A DNA stretch of 64,000 bases from Heterostelium multicystogenum (taxonomy: Eukaryota; Evosea; Eumycetozoa; Acytosteliales; Acytosteliaceae), in assembly GCA_003667245.1 (NCBI GenBank), contig RCNN01000019.1:62001-126000 (forward strand). The letters run 5' to 3'. The notes beneath the pieces were generated by a model, which saw only the letters and a list, made by a program, of their open reading frames with translations, did not search any database and was not told where the DNA came from. Within the stretch, counting starts at the first letter, position 1; each line of letters opens with the position of its first letter. The position numbers and the translations under genes are program-made. Positions 37,356 through 51,093 of the stretch are shown piece by piece.

Positions 37356-37877
37356 TTATCTATTTAAATACACTTATAAAGAATTAAATCATTAATAATA
37401 ATAATAATAAAGAATTTAACAACCAATACATAATACTAATAATTATATTTCAAAAAAGTCATATCATTTTCTCTATTTCTACTCAAATAGAGGTTGCTAT
37501 TCACATTTTTCATTCTAATATGGATCCATTGTATTCTGCACACACACACACACACACACATACACATATCCATAGTAAACAAAATACTCCTCTGTGTAGT
37601 GGAAGAGGTGGTGGTGGTGTTGATTCATTACACTTAAAAACCAGTAGTAACTTAAATTCAAATTTTAACAACATGAAATACAGCAGATCATTCATTATTA
37701 AAGTTAGTCCATTACATATATATATAGAAATATCATATTTGACTGAATGATTACTGAACATCTTATTTATATGTCACTTTAAAAGGAAGTCCACCTTGAG
37801 ATCTGTATTTTTTTTAAAGATGTATTTGAGATTGTAGCAAATTGTTGTACATTTAATATAAATATACTAGTTTTATA
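37356..37877. other. Spacer with (AC)n and a weak ORF
   Basis: This 520-bp gap lies between the UBX gene start and the 3' end of the CEMIP-like gene. It contains (AC)n at 37539-37560. A 76-codon ORF (37520-37750, +) passes through the repeat and then reads NMKYSRSFIIKVSPLHIY. It ends in TGA and has no recognisable domain. I do not treat it as a gene. Confidence 0.5.
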
Positions 37878-40800
37878 TCATCGAAATAAATGGTCGAGTT
37901 GTTTGGTGATATTGTTTTTGAATTCAATTCCCTTGAAGTACACCTTTTCTTCGAAAGTGCTTGTTAGATCCTCCATGTTAATTCGTATTAATGACCATTG
38001 ATTAACTACCAAGAGTGTATTGTCAACACTCAACATAGAGTATGTAGTCAATTGTTCATAGTTCTTGATTAGTGCGATACCAATCAATGCATTCTCTGAT
38101 GATATTGGTTGTGAGATCTGTATCCATAGCTCTAGGTAGCTAAATGATGGTGCAATAATACAACTTTGATTAGCACTACAAATGAATCTAATCAAACTAC
38201 CTTGCTTTTCAGCATCTAAAGCTATACAAGAGCTACCACGATAGGATAGAGAATAGTCGTGTATAATTTTAGAGCCAACATGAAGGCTTTGCAATGCGTA
38301 GTGAAGGTGATCATCAAATACCTGGAAGAATTGCTTGTATCGATTGGTTCGACAATCTCCAGTCGATAAAGCAAACCCTCCAATCTGTGTAATGCTAATT
38401 CGTATTTGCTCACATCCTTCATCTGGGCAAATCGTTATTGGTTCTCTATATGCGACCTGTCTCATTCTAAAATAGACCATCCCTAGGTACCTATCATAGT
38501 AGTAGTGATACTGGTCAATAGAGTCGTATGATCCACTGGTATTGTAACGGTAGATGACATTGCTTTCAACCATTTTCTCAATGTTGATGGTATTGACACT
38601 GTTGACACCAACACATACACCAATGGTCATTTCGTCGTCTTGATCCCAGTTGATGGCTTGGATCAAAAGCTGCGGAGGAGTAGGATGTCGATCAAAATGA
38701 ATAGTATAGTGAGAGTTTTTATAGACTAAAGCTAAGAAATGATTTCTTGGATTGTGGTTTGGTAAGCCTTGCAACGTCAAGTTGGCATCAAAATGGTCTT
38801 TGACTATAACAAGAGAACTCTCTTTGCCATTGTATTGCGTGCTAAAGGTTGCCGGATTATATATATACAGGTAAGATAGGTTAGAATGACAAGCTTTCAA
38901 GTTCATATCGACGGAATCAACACAACTGTCATGTTGGTAGTACGGAAGAATAGGCAGTAAATGGTTTTGTCCATTAGTTGTGGAGCCATCCTCATCCTTG
39001 ATGTTTTTGGCATTTATCACCATCACTGTCAAGACTATTCATATGTATTCTAATGGTCACATTTTCATAGCGTAACATTCGCAACTTGGAGAGTGTTGAG
39101 AATTGGTACTCTTGAAATCTAAACCACGATATGGCGCTAATATTCCGTGGAGAATCATCTCGTAGGAACGATTTAAAAGTACAGTTCTCAACTGTAACAG
39201 GTCCATCATATATCTCGAAGCCTCTTACTGGCATATCTCCATTTTCGCCAAAGGGATTCGTTCTCCCTCTGATCATAGGACACCACCACTTTGAAGGAAA
39301 GCCAATATTTTCTGATTCTCCAATGAACAATGAGTTTCTTACTATTTGCTGAGCACCTTTATCGGGAGGATAGGTTCCCTCCGATCCAAATGTCAGTCCA
39401 ATCGCATTGTCTGCAAATGTACATTCCTCAAAAACAATACTTCCTCCTCGTGCCCAGCCTCCACGCCATCTATTTTTATAGCTATTCAGTCTTGTGAATA
39501 GGGATGTAGTTGGCATACCATAATAAGTTCCATTGACATGTGGTCTATACCTTGCTTGGATGACCGCTAGCTCCATCTGAGGTTGGTCCTTCGAAGGTGG
39601 ACCTATCTTTAGTCCGTGATCAATATTGATACCGATTTGATTGCTGTGACAAGTATTGTTTTCAAATAACATGACCTTTAAAAATACTGGCTGAATGTTC
39701 TTTAATCTACCTTCCCTTAATGATTCTCCGGTTGGTAATCTGAAAAAACATACCAAAATCCAGCATTTTCTGATCCACCAGCTACATTATTAATAACTAA
39801 TTTTCTAAAATTAGTAAACGAATAGATTTACAAATATAAGCTACTAATTAATTACCAACATTATTTGGATTAGAAATCCAAAAAGTAGCAAGAGCATCAC
39901 ATTCTCCGCAATCAGTTGGCTGACCATTAAAGTCAGTAGGAGTTACTTTTTGGCACATTTCACAACTCCGATCTGCCGGTGTAATTAATGAGTGCTTCGT
40001 AAGGAATCCAATGTTACCGTCCAGTATGTTATTCATTTCGATTCCATCGCAAAACATGAAACAGTGACCTAGATGGTCATAGGCAATATTGTCTTTCACT
40101 AACAATCCATGAACTCCATGTAGTACAATACATCTATTGTAGGATTTATGTATTACGCAATTCTTAACATAAGCAGGAAATGCATAGCCTGCACTTTGAT
40201 CAACGGGACCAGTTAGATGAAAGTGGATTGGATATCTACTTATTTGATGTGGCTGACCCATATTATAAAACTCTACTCCATCAATATGGACATTGGTAAA
40301 GCCTTTTGTGATCATCATATGTCCTCCAAAGGTATAGTGAGGAAAGAAGCTACACACTAAATCATTGGAAACACAATGACTCTCTTCCTGGCTGCCTTGA
40401 ATAACAATATTCCTGGTCATCAGAGAAACTTCTGCACGCTGTTCAGATCCGTAGGTATTTTCTCCAAAATGTAAATATTTTAAAGGCTGAGACAGGCGTA
40501 TTTGATTTTTTTTGCAACCATTACATTCGGATATTCTTACGTACTCTGTTTGTCCATGATCAAAATCAGTACTAGCTACAATGATAAGATCTCCTGGTAT
40601 CCATTCATCTCCGACACTATCAACCAAATTAATTATAGTATCGCCTGTATTTGCTGATTTTGATAATCTTGTCCAAGTTTTGGTTAGGAATTTCCCATGG
40701 AGCTCTAGACTTCCACCATTGGCAACTCCAATAACTTTTTGTCCATAGTTGAATCCATTTATAGTAATATTTGGAGCTGTATATTGTGAGTATCCTGTCA

Positions 40801-41162
40801 ACGTTATAGATGTCTGATTTTGATAGGGACAAGCTTCACTTCCTATGACCAAACTTCCACCATTGTAAATAGAAATATAACCAACTTTTAAATGGATGTC
40901 TGGTGCATCTTCCCAGACAAGCATCCCTCCATCTCTAATTTCTAGGCCAAATAGTGGTGGTGGCGAAATGTCAAGTAATACTTGTTGTGTAATAATAATT
41001 TTAAAGTTGTTTTTTGGAAGTTCTCCACCCCAAATGGAAGGATTAGACCATCTCCATAATTCATTATCGTCATCAGGACAAAATTTAGAGTATACTATAT
41101 TTATATCTAAATAGACAAGTGCAATGAAAATAACTATTAAAAAATTGATTTGTACGTTTCAT
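37878..41162 (-). CDS. CEMIP/TMEM2-like G8-domain secreted protein
   Basis: The start at 41162 and a signal peptide (FLIVIFIALVYLDINIVYS) are joined by a T-run frame slip. The G8 domain opens WRWSNPSIWGGELP. The central right-handed beta-helix has the CEMIP/TMEM2 blocks HFHLTGPVDQSAGYAFP, GIEMNNILDGNIG and GGSENAGFWYVF. Further blocks are RGGSIVFEECTFADNAIGLT, RNSLFIGES and VRGFEIYDGPVTVENCTF. One intron lies at about 39848-39788, and a frame break occurs near 39000. About 1,050 residues in all. Animal CEMIP and TMEM2 are linked to hyaluronan depolymerisation. Amoebae are not known to make hyaluronan, so the substrate here is unknown. I see no C-terminal membrane segment, so secretion is favoured. 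Confidence 0.87.
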
Positions 41163-41851
41163 TTTTATAAATAGACTGATTTACATTTGATTAAACAATT
41201 TCTAATCACATTTTTAAAAAAAAGTCAACACTTCAACAAGTACACCTATCACTAGGGTTAAAGAATAGAAATCAAACTAATATTATCACCCCAAATGTCA
41301 TTCCATCGTAACACAAACATCACCAAATAAATAAATAAATTTATTTATCAAAAAAACATCAAATGGTAATTTATATCCGTTATCATTTATATACCAACAA
41401 TTATCATACTCATAAAAAATAGGTGAACTAATAGTCTTTGATTCAATAGATTTTAGTCTTAGAAACAAATTTACTTATTAACATTCGGTTCCTAATCATT
41501 GGCTTGATAGATGATGAAGTGTAGAATCCCGAAATGTTTGATGATCATGGGTCGTGGATTTTACAAGCTTCGCCTATAAAAAAAAATGTAAAAATTTTAA
41601 CATTTTTTTTTATTCCATGTTCCCCTTCGATTCCAGAATGAACAATTGATTCAACCAATTTATTTTTAAAATATTTGGAATGGAACATCAAACAATGGAT
41701 ATAAATAGTCAACTTGGATTCTATTTCTATATCTTCAAATCAAAATATATTAATTCAATCAAATAATTGACAAACTCTTCAAATCACTATTACTTTATAC
41801 ATACATATACAAATATCTAAATATTCTAAATACTATTTTTTTTTATCCAAT
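41163..41851. other. Divergent AT-rich spacer
   Basis: This is the shared upstream region of the CEMIP-like gene and the secreted hydrolase. It is AT-rich with A-runs and has no recognised ORF, RNA gene or repeat. Confidence 0.6.
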
Positions 41852-42803
41852 ATGAAATCACTTCTTTATATTTTTATGATATTATTTATATCATTGGCAT
41901 ACTCTCAAGAATTCAATAATAATAACAATAATTTCAACTTTAACACTCAAATAATCCATAAAAATGTTACCATCGACAGTGGAATAAATATCTTCTATCG
42001 TGAGTCTGGAAATATAAGAAAACCAGTGTTCTTACTTCTTCATGGTTTCCCATCGTCTTCGCATCAATTCAGAAACCTTATTCCACTACTTTCGCCATTT
42101 TATCGTGTGATTGCTCCAGATTTACCAGGATTTGGTTTCACTGAGGTACCCGAATTAAGAAACTACACCTATACCTTTGACAATCTTGCCAAGACAATTG
42201 GTCAATTTATTGAGGCTCTTAAACTGGACAAATTTTCAATCTATGTCTTTGACTATGGAGCACCAGTCGGATATCGTCTTGCCTTGGCTTATCCAGAGAG
42301 AATCACTGGTATCGTTTCACAAAATGGAAATGCATACCTCGAAGGAATGGGTCCAGCTTGGGAACTTATCGAAAACTATTGGAAGAACAATACACAAGCG
42401 AATCGAGAAGCTCTTCTTCCATTCCTTTCATTGGGATTGACTAAATGGCAATACACAAACGGTGTACCAGAGAATAAATTGAAATTGATTGCACCCGAAA
42501 TCTATAATTTGGATGCTTCACTCATGACACGTCCAGGAAATAGTGACATCCAATTGGATCTCTTCTACGATTACAGAAAACAATCTTTCCCTGTATCCAC
42601 AATTCCAAAGATACTTTAGAACACATCAAAATATTCCTATGCTGATCATTTGGGGAAAGAATGATCTCTTCTTCATTCCACCAGGTGCCCATGCCTACAA
42701 GAGAGATAACCCAAATGCAGAAATCGAATTACTAGAAACTGGTCATTTTGCATTGGAAACCGACCTTCAATATATTGCACTTAGAATTCTCCAAATTTTA
42801 TAA
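41852..42803 (+). CDS. Secreted alpha/beta hydrolase (haloalkane dehalogenase / epoxide hydrolase-like)
   Basis: A clear signal peptide, [18 protein letters not shown], is followed by an Asn-rich linker. The core has [16 protein letters not shown] (HGFP oxyanion motif), [13 protein letters not shown] and the nucleophile elbow [12 protein letters not shown]. There an Asp replaces the usual Ser, as in haloalkane dehalogenases and epoxide hydrolases. [14 protein letters not shown] supplies the acid-bearing strand, and [10 protein letters not shown] supplies the catalytic His. The frame breaks once at AAAA near 42577; with one A fewer it reads [15 protein letters not shown] and continues to TAA at 42803. 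About 316 aa. The real substrate is unknown. Secretion or lysosomal delivery is inferred from the signal peptide. Confidence 0.85.
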
Positions 42804-43408
42804 TTCTATTCTAAAAATACATAATAATTAATAACTATCTATAAAATAAACATTATTCATCTTTTAAATTTTCATTCTTTAAAGTAATCATAGCACAAAA
42901 AAACTAAATCAACTCTAATTTTGTTTTAAACAGTTTGCTGTGTGAAAAATTAAATCATAAAAATTTGTAACTATGAAAAATTAAAAATCCAACCTGCAAA
43001 TGATTCGTCGTTTTTATAAGGAATCGTGTGATCAAAGCAATCTCTTGATCCTTGGTGCTAAATCTAGATAAAAATTGTGGTAAAGTAAATTTTATTTATT
43101 TTAATTTTCATTAACCTCTGATTTCTGACATCCCAATTAGATCTATAATGAACCAATATCAAATTGAGTTATTTCTTGTATTTTAATATCAATCAATTTA
43201 TTATCTTATACTCACTAATATATATATTTTAAGATAATAAAATTATATATATAACAATTTGTATTATAGTATTCATCAAACCAAACATAATCATATCTTA
43301 TACTCATTTGATTTAACAGTAACCAAATCAAATATATATTTTTTTGAATTTTAGTATTAGTGTGTATCTAGATATATAAAAACAACACACAATCAAGATT
43401 TATTCAAA
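42804..43408. other. AT-rich spacer upstream of talin
   Basis: A tandem gap of about 600 bp between the hydrolase and talA. T- and A-rich throughout, with TATA-rich stretches near 43220-43250 and 43370. No gene was seen. Confidence 0.6.
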
Positions 43409-46400
43409 ATGTCTATGTCTTTAAAAGTAAATATTGTGGGTGCCAATACCACAAAGACCTTCAGATTCTCACCTGAAATGACTGTTGCCGAGGTCTGCAG
43501 TCTGATCCGTGAGAAGACCAACGAGGGTGGTGAGGACCACGGACTCTTCCAGCAGGGTATCGACGGAAAGTCTGTGAGTCGCTGGCTCTCTAACGACAAG
43601 ACACTCCAGTTCTACGACATCAACGCAGACTCGGTGCTCGACTACAAGAAGAAGCATCGTCCACAAAAAATCAAGGTTACTCGACGAAACTATCAAGACA
43701 CAGCTCATCGATGAGTCGACTACCGTTAGCGAAATCGTTTCCATCATCGCCAAGAAAATGGGAATCAAGAATCCCGAAGAGTACTCATTGCTCAAGGACG
43801 GAGGAGACTGGTTGAAGAATAACCAGATTCTCTCTGAACAAGGTATTCAAGAGAGCGATATCTTGGTCTTAAAAAAGAAGTTCTTCTTTAACGATGCCAA
43901 CATTGACAGAAACGATCCAGTTCAACTACATCTTCTCTACGTACAGTGCAGAGATGCTATTGTGGAGGCCAAGTACCCAACTCAACGTGAGGAAGCTATT
44001 CAATTGGCAGCACTTCAATGCCAAGTTGCAATGAATGATTTCAAACCCGGCCAAGCATGTTAGTGGATATGTTTGCGTATGTCAACAATAAAGCGAGAAA
44101 GTGTCATAAACTATTCTAACAACTCATTTGATCTATAGATTGAAAGAATACTTGCCATTGCAATGGGCAAAGTCAAAGAATGCAGAAAAGGATATCTACA
44201 AAGAATATAGAAAGTTGGTAAACATGTCAGAAGTCAATGCTAAATATAGATACGTTCAACTTTGTCGTTCATTAAAGACCTACGGTATGACTTCATTCGC
44301 TGTCAAGGTATGTATATAACAAACATCCAGCACATGATAGAGTCGATGTATTAATATGGATGCTCATTGAAGAATAAACCAAAAGATGGAAACAAAAAGA
44401 AAGCAATCGAAATGACACTTGGTATCACTAGAGAATCTATGATTTTGATGATTGATGAAACCAAAGAGGTTATCAAATCGCATCCATTGAAGCATATTAG
44501 AAGATGGGCTGCAACAGAAAAGTCTTTTACTCTCGACTTTGGTGATCACGATGAAGAATACTTGGTGCTCTTGACAGACAAACCAGAGGAAATTTCTAAT
44601 TTGATTGCTGGTTACATTGATATTATTATGAAGTCGAGAAGAGATACCTCTAAGGTCACTGATAAGGAGGAGAGTGGTATTGCCACTGAAGAGTCCATCG
44701 CTATCAAGCGTGGAACTGCAGCAACTACTAGCTCCTTCAATTATTCTGGTCCAGGTGCAGTGTTGCTTATATTGCGCCATCACAACAGATACCAATCACA
44801 GATTTGAAGAGCGCATTGCGTGCTACCGATTTGTTGATTAGTGAGCTGAACTCAATGCGTGGCGCAGCCGGAGGTGTTTGTCCCACAACACTTTAGCCGT
44901 TCATTCACAACTCTAACCCCACAGCAATACAAACACCAGTTGATCTCTCACTCAAATGCCATTGCCACAGCTGCCAATACTTTGCTATCAGAGATGTCCA
45001 CCCCACAGCCAGGTGGTATGTCTATGACTCACCAAGCCATTATCAAGCGTGCCCAAATTATGATGGCTGAAATGAGCACCGTCGGTTCCTGCGCAAAGAA
45101 TGCTGCATTCGTACCAGAGTTGGCCTCTTTCTCTGATGAAATCATTGGCGTTGCAACCAAGTTGTCTGAGGCAATGTCAAAGCTTCTCTCTAATGCAGTT
45201 ACCATTAGTGATCGTCCACTTGACGATGCAGGTAAAGCCATTGCCCAACAGCATGTTTTTGCCACTAGCGCCCCTCGCCACAATGATGATGGCCGCAGTC
45301 GATAATCAATATGTTACTGACTCTAGTTCTCAACTTCTCGTTGAGTGTGTCAAGAGCGTCTCATCTGCTGCCAATCTCCTTGTCAATCTTGGAAATGACA
45401 AGTGTTCTTTGATCGACGATGATATTTCTCCACACTCAAATTTCTGGATCACTCACTGAGATGTCTTTTGCATCCGATCAACTCTTGACTGTCACTGAGA
45501 ATGTCTCAACCACCGCATGCCACCCAGAGACACGTAAAGTTCTTGATAATCTTTGTAATGCTACTAAGCTTAAGGCCAACTCGATCCTCACCAGCTTCAA
45601 GTCTAGCGATATTCCATCCTCTGACATGGACAGTCTTCAAGTTCGTGTTCAAGATGTTATGGACACTTTGAAATATGGTGTCTTATGCTATGGACTGTGT
45701 TGAGCAACGTCCAATCAATGCACTCCAATCCGAAGATGGACTGAATCTTTCAAGTGATTTGTTGACTGAAGAGTTCTCTAATCTCTCCAACGACTTGACC
45801 AACTCCATTTCACTTCTTCGTAACAATCTTAACAACAGCCCAGAGTCTATTTCTCGAATCTTTTAAGGTTATTGCTTCGAATGCTAACCGCCTTATCTCC
45901 TGCACTAAGGCTGTAGCCAGTCGTGCCGATCTCCCAACTCAACAACGTCTTTACACCTCTACCAATGCAGTATTTGAATCTGTATCCATCTTTTCCAACA
46001 CTTGTCGTCGTCTTGTTGCTAATCTTGGAGATGCTGAGGCCTCAACTGCAGTCATTGACGCTGCTGGACACCTTAACACACTCACTCAAAACATGTCCGT
46101 AGATGCAGGTAAGCTTGCCTCTATTGTAGCCCTTCGTGATTGCTCAAAGGACATGATTTCCCATGTTGCTCACTTGGTCTCGACTGCCAGAATTTCAAGT
46201 GACCATCTTCCAGATGCTTCCAGTGCCACTTTGATCAAAGCATCAAAGGAAGTTACTGAAGCTATTGCAAAGCTTATGATTGGATTGAAACGTGTAAATC
46301 AATCAGATGTTTAAGTCAGAAGAGGCTCAAATGGAACTTCTTGAGCTTTCTCAAAAGCAATCGCTACCACCAATGAACTTGGTCTCAGCCTCCAAGCGTT

Positions 46401-49400
46401 TAGCACCAAAGATTGCTGATCCAAATCACAAGCAACGTTTGATTTATGATTCAGACGCCGCCTCATCATCAGTTCAACGTTTGATGCGTACCTGTGAAGC
46501 CTACAAGCGTATTTGTGGACACGCCGAAATTGAAGAATCACTCGAAGTATTCGATTCTACAATGAGGAATTGGAAACTTTAGAAATTGCAGTTCAAGGTG
46601 GATTCGTCGATACTGTTCCAGGTCAAACTCGTGATTCTACCACAGAAATGCTTTTGGTTTCTGTCAAATCACTGAATGAAGTCAATTCAGAGTTGGTCGC
46701 AGATGTTCGTACCAACCCAGCACGTCTTGGTGAGCTTGTCAAGTCAGCGACAAGCGCTGCCAGTCAAGTTGCTTTTGCCGCTAAAGCAGTTATCTCAACA
46801 ACTCCAGGTAAGGTTGCTCAAAAGAAGTTACTCGCCACCGTTAAGCAAATGACAATCGATATGCAACAGTTGGTTCGTGCAAGTCGTGCAGTTGCTACCA
46901 ATCCAGGTGATGCTAGCTCCGATTTGCTTTTGGATGGAGCAGAGTCGGATGTATCTTCGACCATTGCAAGTATGGTAGCCGCTTCCACTCACATCGATTG
47001 TAAAGAATTGGATGAGGCTTCCATTGATATCAACAATCATCAAGCCAAGCTCGGACAAATTTGGATCTGCCAAGACCAATGAATCATTCCAATCCCACTC
47101 TGAAAGAAATTCAATCTTCAATCAAGGCTATCAATGCAGCCATTGCCCAAACAATTTCAATGGCCCGTGCTAAGAATATTAAAGGTTGGGAGCAAGTGCC
47201 AAGATTCTTGCAAGCACTGTCAACTCACTTGTTGCAGTCGCCAATGCCGCTTCTGTCAGCTGCCAATCTGAGCAAATTCAATCGGCCATTCTTTCAAACA
47301 CTGCCACTCTCTGTGCAAGCGCCATTACTTTGTTGGACTACAGCAAGGCACGTGTCGCCAACGCCAAGGATCCAGTCTATGATCAAAACTTGGTACACTG
47401 CTCCAAGAACATTGAAGATATTTCCAACAAGATTCTCAGATCCATTGGAAGTGGAAGCAGCGGTATTTGTGATGAATCCATCGATATGATTGTACAGGCC
47501 ACTACTAAATTGGATGAAACCGTTAGACCAGAGATTGGAGACGGTATTATCGTTACTGCAGGTGGTGCTCTTGCCATGTCTCAACAAAAATCATTGCTTG
47601 CTTTGACCAACTCTGCCAAGACACTTGGAAAATTCACTTCAGATATTGTCACATCTAGTCGTCGTGCTAACCCAGACCAACTTGGAGAATGCTCCATGTC
47701 TGCTGCTAAATCTGTTGTTGAAATGGTCGATTCAGCTCGTTCAGTTATTCGTGCTGCCGTTTCATCTTCTCCACCAGACATTTCCATTCCAGCCAAGGCC
47801 ATTCTCGATGCAACTGCTATTATGAGTGCATCTGCAGGACAAGATATCCAAGCTATTGTAGGAGCAGCTCGTACCATCGCTTCATCTACTACTCAACTTT
47901 TTGGTGTATCTAAAGAAAAGGTTTCCAATGAAGAAGACGAAATCCTCAAGGCCCAACTTGTTAAAACAACTCAACAAGTCGCTACTGCAACTTCAAATCT
48001 AGCCAAAGCTGTCAAGGCAGTAACTGCCAAAGAAGCCGGTGCTGTACAGCAACTTGATACTTCCATTCGTGAGTTGGAGAGCTCCACAGTCAGCTTACTC
48101 ATTGCTACAAGTGATGGTAATGAGCACATGAAGGAGTTTGAGCGTTTGATCGGTGTATGTCGTTCAGCTGCCTCCACTACTGCTCAAGTTGTCCAAGCTG
48201 CTGCAAGCTCATCAATGAAGCCAAAGGACAGCGAGTTGCAATCAACGTTTGAATGAATCTGCTCTCAACATGTCTAGTGCTATCAAGGATGTGTTGAAGG
48301 TCAGCTCTTTGATGATGCCAGGTGTCATGCTTTGTGAAGAAGCAAATCGATATGGTACAGAAATCCATTGGTGATCTCTCAACAATGTCTTTATCTGTTG
48401 CTGTTGGATCGTCATTTGAAGCTGGTTCTGCTAATGGAATGACTCACTTAGAATGCCAAGAGCAAATGGTCGAAATTACCAAGTCAATTGGTAAGGGAAT
48501 TAACGATCTTCTCAAGGCCTCACGTCAATCACCAGAGGCCATTGGTCAATCCACCCGTGCTCTCGGTTTTACTGCTCCTCATCTTGCAAACTCAACCAAA
48601 TCATCTTTGTCTACAACTACTGATCAAGAGGCTCAATCCCGTATTGTCTCAGAGTCCAAGAATCTTGGTGATTCAATTCTCCGTCTCTGCCAAGCTTCAC
48701 TTGCAGCAAGCTCCAACCCATCTAAAGAGACTTACCAAACTATTGTCCGCTAGATGCCAAGATGCTTCCGAGGCAATGAACAGATTGGTTTCTCAAATAT
48801 CATCTGGTGTCAACTTGTATCGTGATTTGGACGAATCCATTGATACTGTTCGTTCTTCCATTGGACGTCTCTCTGAAGGTTCTGCCAAAAAGACGACACC
48901 AAGTCCTACCAAGACTACAAGGAGAAGATTTACTACTCTCACCAAAAGATCTTGCCATTGCTCTTAAGAATGTAATTGGCTACCGATCCAAATAACTTGG
49001 TTTCAAGTATCTACCATCGCTAAGGATAATTGCTCCTTAACCACCCAAATTGCAGACAATGTTTGCACTTGTAACCCAAACCAGTGGTGACCAGAAAGTT
49101 AAGGATGCTATTCTCTCTAATGTTAAGCAAGTTATTACATCCACTGCTCAAATTATTGACATCTCCAAGCAAGCATCACAAGGTTCTGGCAACTCTTCAG
49201 TTGCTCACAATGACTCATTCAAGGTTGCAAGTGATGGTATCACCAGATTCCTCCAATCCATTAAACAAGGTGCCATTGGTGAGATTCAATGCGATGCTGC
49301 TGTTGAGAGCATCAAGAAGATAATCTGTGCATTGATGCTTATTCTCTCTCTTTGCTGCCGCAGGTCAGCTTGAATCAAGCACTTCAGTTGCAATCCCGTC

Positions 49401-50997
49401 AACACTACCTTAGAAACCAAGTCCAAAAAGATGTTGTTTCCCAAGCTAAGCTCCTCATTGTATCTGCATCTCAATTAGTTGGTTCATCCAAAGGGAACTC
49501 AAGAAAATCTTGGTGCTGCCACTTCCCAATTTGCTGAACAAGTTACAAAGCTTGTTGGAAGCTCTAAAGAAGTTGCTAGCTCACTCCGCGATACCCAATC
49601 CCAACAAGATTGTATTTGTCTGCTACCAAAGCACTCAGCATTTCATGCCAACAATTGGTTCTTGCCGGTAAGGATGCTCAAAGATTCCAAAAAGACTCTA
49701 CAGCTTTCCGTTCTCTTGGTAAAGCTGCTGAGGGAGTAGCTGAAGCTATGGGACAATTAATTTCCTCAGTATACGTGGCCATTAACGAAGCTGGTAAGGG
49801 TATTAAGGAACTTGAAAAGGCATCAGTTGTCATTACCTCCTACATTGACAAGCCAGATACTGTTTTGACCAACCACAAGGCTACCCCAGCCACATATGTA
49901 CAATCAATTAGAGATGTATCAAAGGCATCCATCGACATTGTCACTTCTTTCCAAGCCAGCCAAGAAGACCTTGTTAAATCATCCCAACAATTGGTTTCCT
50001 CTGTCCAAGCTATGGTTGGACAAAACCAAGGGTGCTGTATTGTTGTTGACCAACAAGAAAAGAACCCAGACGCAATCAAACTTCAGACATTAGTAAAGGA
50101 AGCCAACCAATCTATTGTTACTCTTATTGGACATGTAAAGGACCAAGAAGAAGGTGTTTCCTCACCTTTGGTATCAGAAGCAAGTCGCAAGCTTTCCGAG
50201 AAATTACACAGCTTGGTACAAGCATCCAAATTAATTCCAGGTGGAAAGGATCTTGTATTGGAAGAGGACCAACAAGAGGATCTCGAGTTGACTGCCGAGA
50301 ACGAATTACACTCGCTTGCCAAAACTATCGAAGCTTGCTACCCAATCACTTTTGGCTGCTCGTCCAAGACTACAAAGAAATCTGCCGGTTCACCTATGGA
50401 TTCAACCGATATTGCTGGAATTATTGTTGATGCAAGTAGCTCTATTGCACAAGCTGTTTCCAAACTCGTCCAAAATGCTGCCGTTGCGCAATCACGTCGT
50501 CGTGAAGAACAAAAATCACAAGGTACCTACTACAAACAAGATCCAACTTGGTCAAACGGTTTGATATCTGCAGCGAAGTCAGTAGGTGGAGCTGTTCAAA
50601 TGATGATACAGGCAGCAATGAAGGCAGCACAAGGAAAGGCAGAAGAAGAAGAATTGATTGCCACTGCAAGAGAGGTTGCCGCAAGTACTGCACGTCTGGT
50701 AAGTGCATCACGTGCCAAGAGTGGAGACGATCAACAATCACAACAAGCCCATCACCAATTGACTTTGGCAGCCAAAGCAGTCACCCAAGCCATCAGCAAA
50801 CTTTTGGAAGCAGCCAAGACTGCTACTGCACTCCAAGAAGAGGAGGAAGAACAAGAGTCAGAAACTTTCAACTTCACTGGTTCAAAGATCAAAGATTGGA
50901 ACAACAAATGAAGATCCTGCGTTTGGAAAAGGAATTGAATTTGGAGAGAAAGAGATTGTTGAATTCCAGAAAGAAAGAATATGCAAACAAACAATAA
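43409..50997 (+). CDS. talA: Talin (TalA-type: FERM head, helical rod, I/LWEQ tail)
   Basis: This large adaptor links integrin-like adhesion receptors to actin. The N-terminal FERM head starts MSMSLKVNIVGANTTKTFRF and includes QLHLLYVQCRDAIVEAKYP and YVQLCRSLKTYGMTSFAVK. Two introns lie in the head, about 44055-44137 and 44310-44360. The rod is roughly 1,900 residues of Ala/Ser-rich helical bundles. The C-terminal I/LWEQ actin-binding module carries ATAREVAASTARLVSASRAK and LTLAAKAVTQAISKLLEAAK, then a helix (KILRLEKELNLERKRLL) to TAA at 50997. There is no villin headpiece, which favours TalA over TalB. About fifteen or more single-base frame breaks occur, too many in an essential gene to be real. 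About 2,490 aa if continuous. Confidence 0.93.
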
Positions 50998-51016
50998 AAC
51001 TATTTATATATTTATC

Positions 51017-51030
51017 TATTAGATCTAATA
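51017..51030. repeat. 14-nt perfect palindrome between convergent genes
   Basis: TATTAGATCTAATA is a perfect dyad 20 bases after the talA stop. It lies in the 96-bp gap to the converging BAR-SH3 gene. Function is unknown; it is one of several dyads in 3' flanks of this window. Confidence 0.4.
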
Positions 51031-51093
51031 AGTTCTTTGGATGGTTGATGATGATTTTACAAATGTTTTATTTATCAATTTATAATGTTGTAT

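Noticed and set aside
37520..37750. 76-codon ORF through an (AC)n repeat
   Set aside because: Starts in the microsatellite, ends in TGA, no recognisable domain.
43409..50997. Programmed frameshifting in talin
   Set aside because: Breaks are numerous, irregular and shared with housekeeping genes; homopolymer errors explain them more simply.
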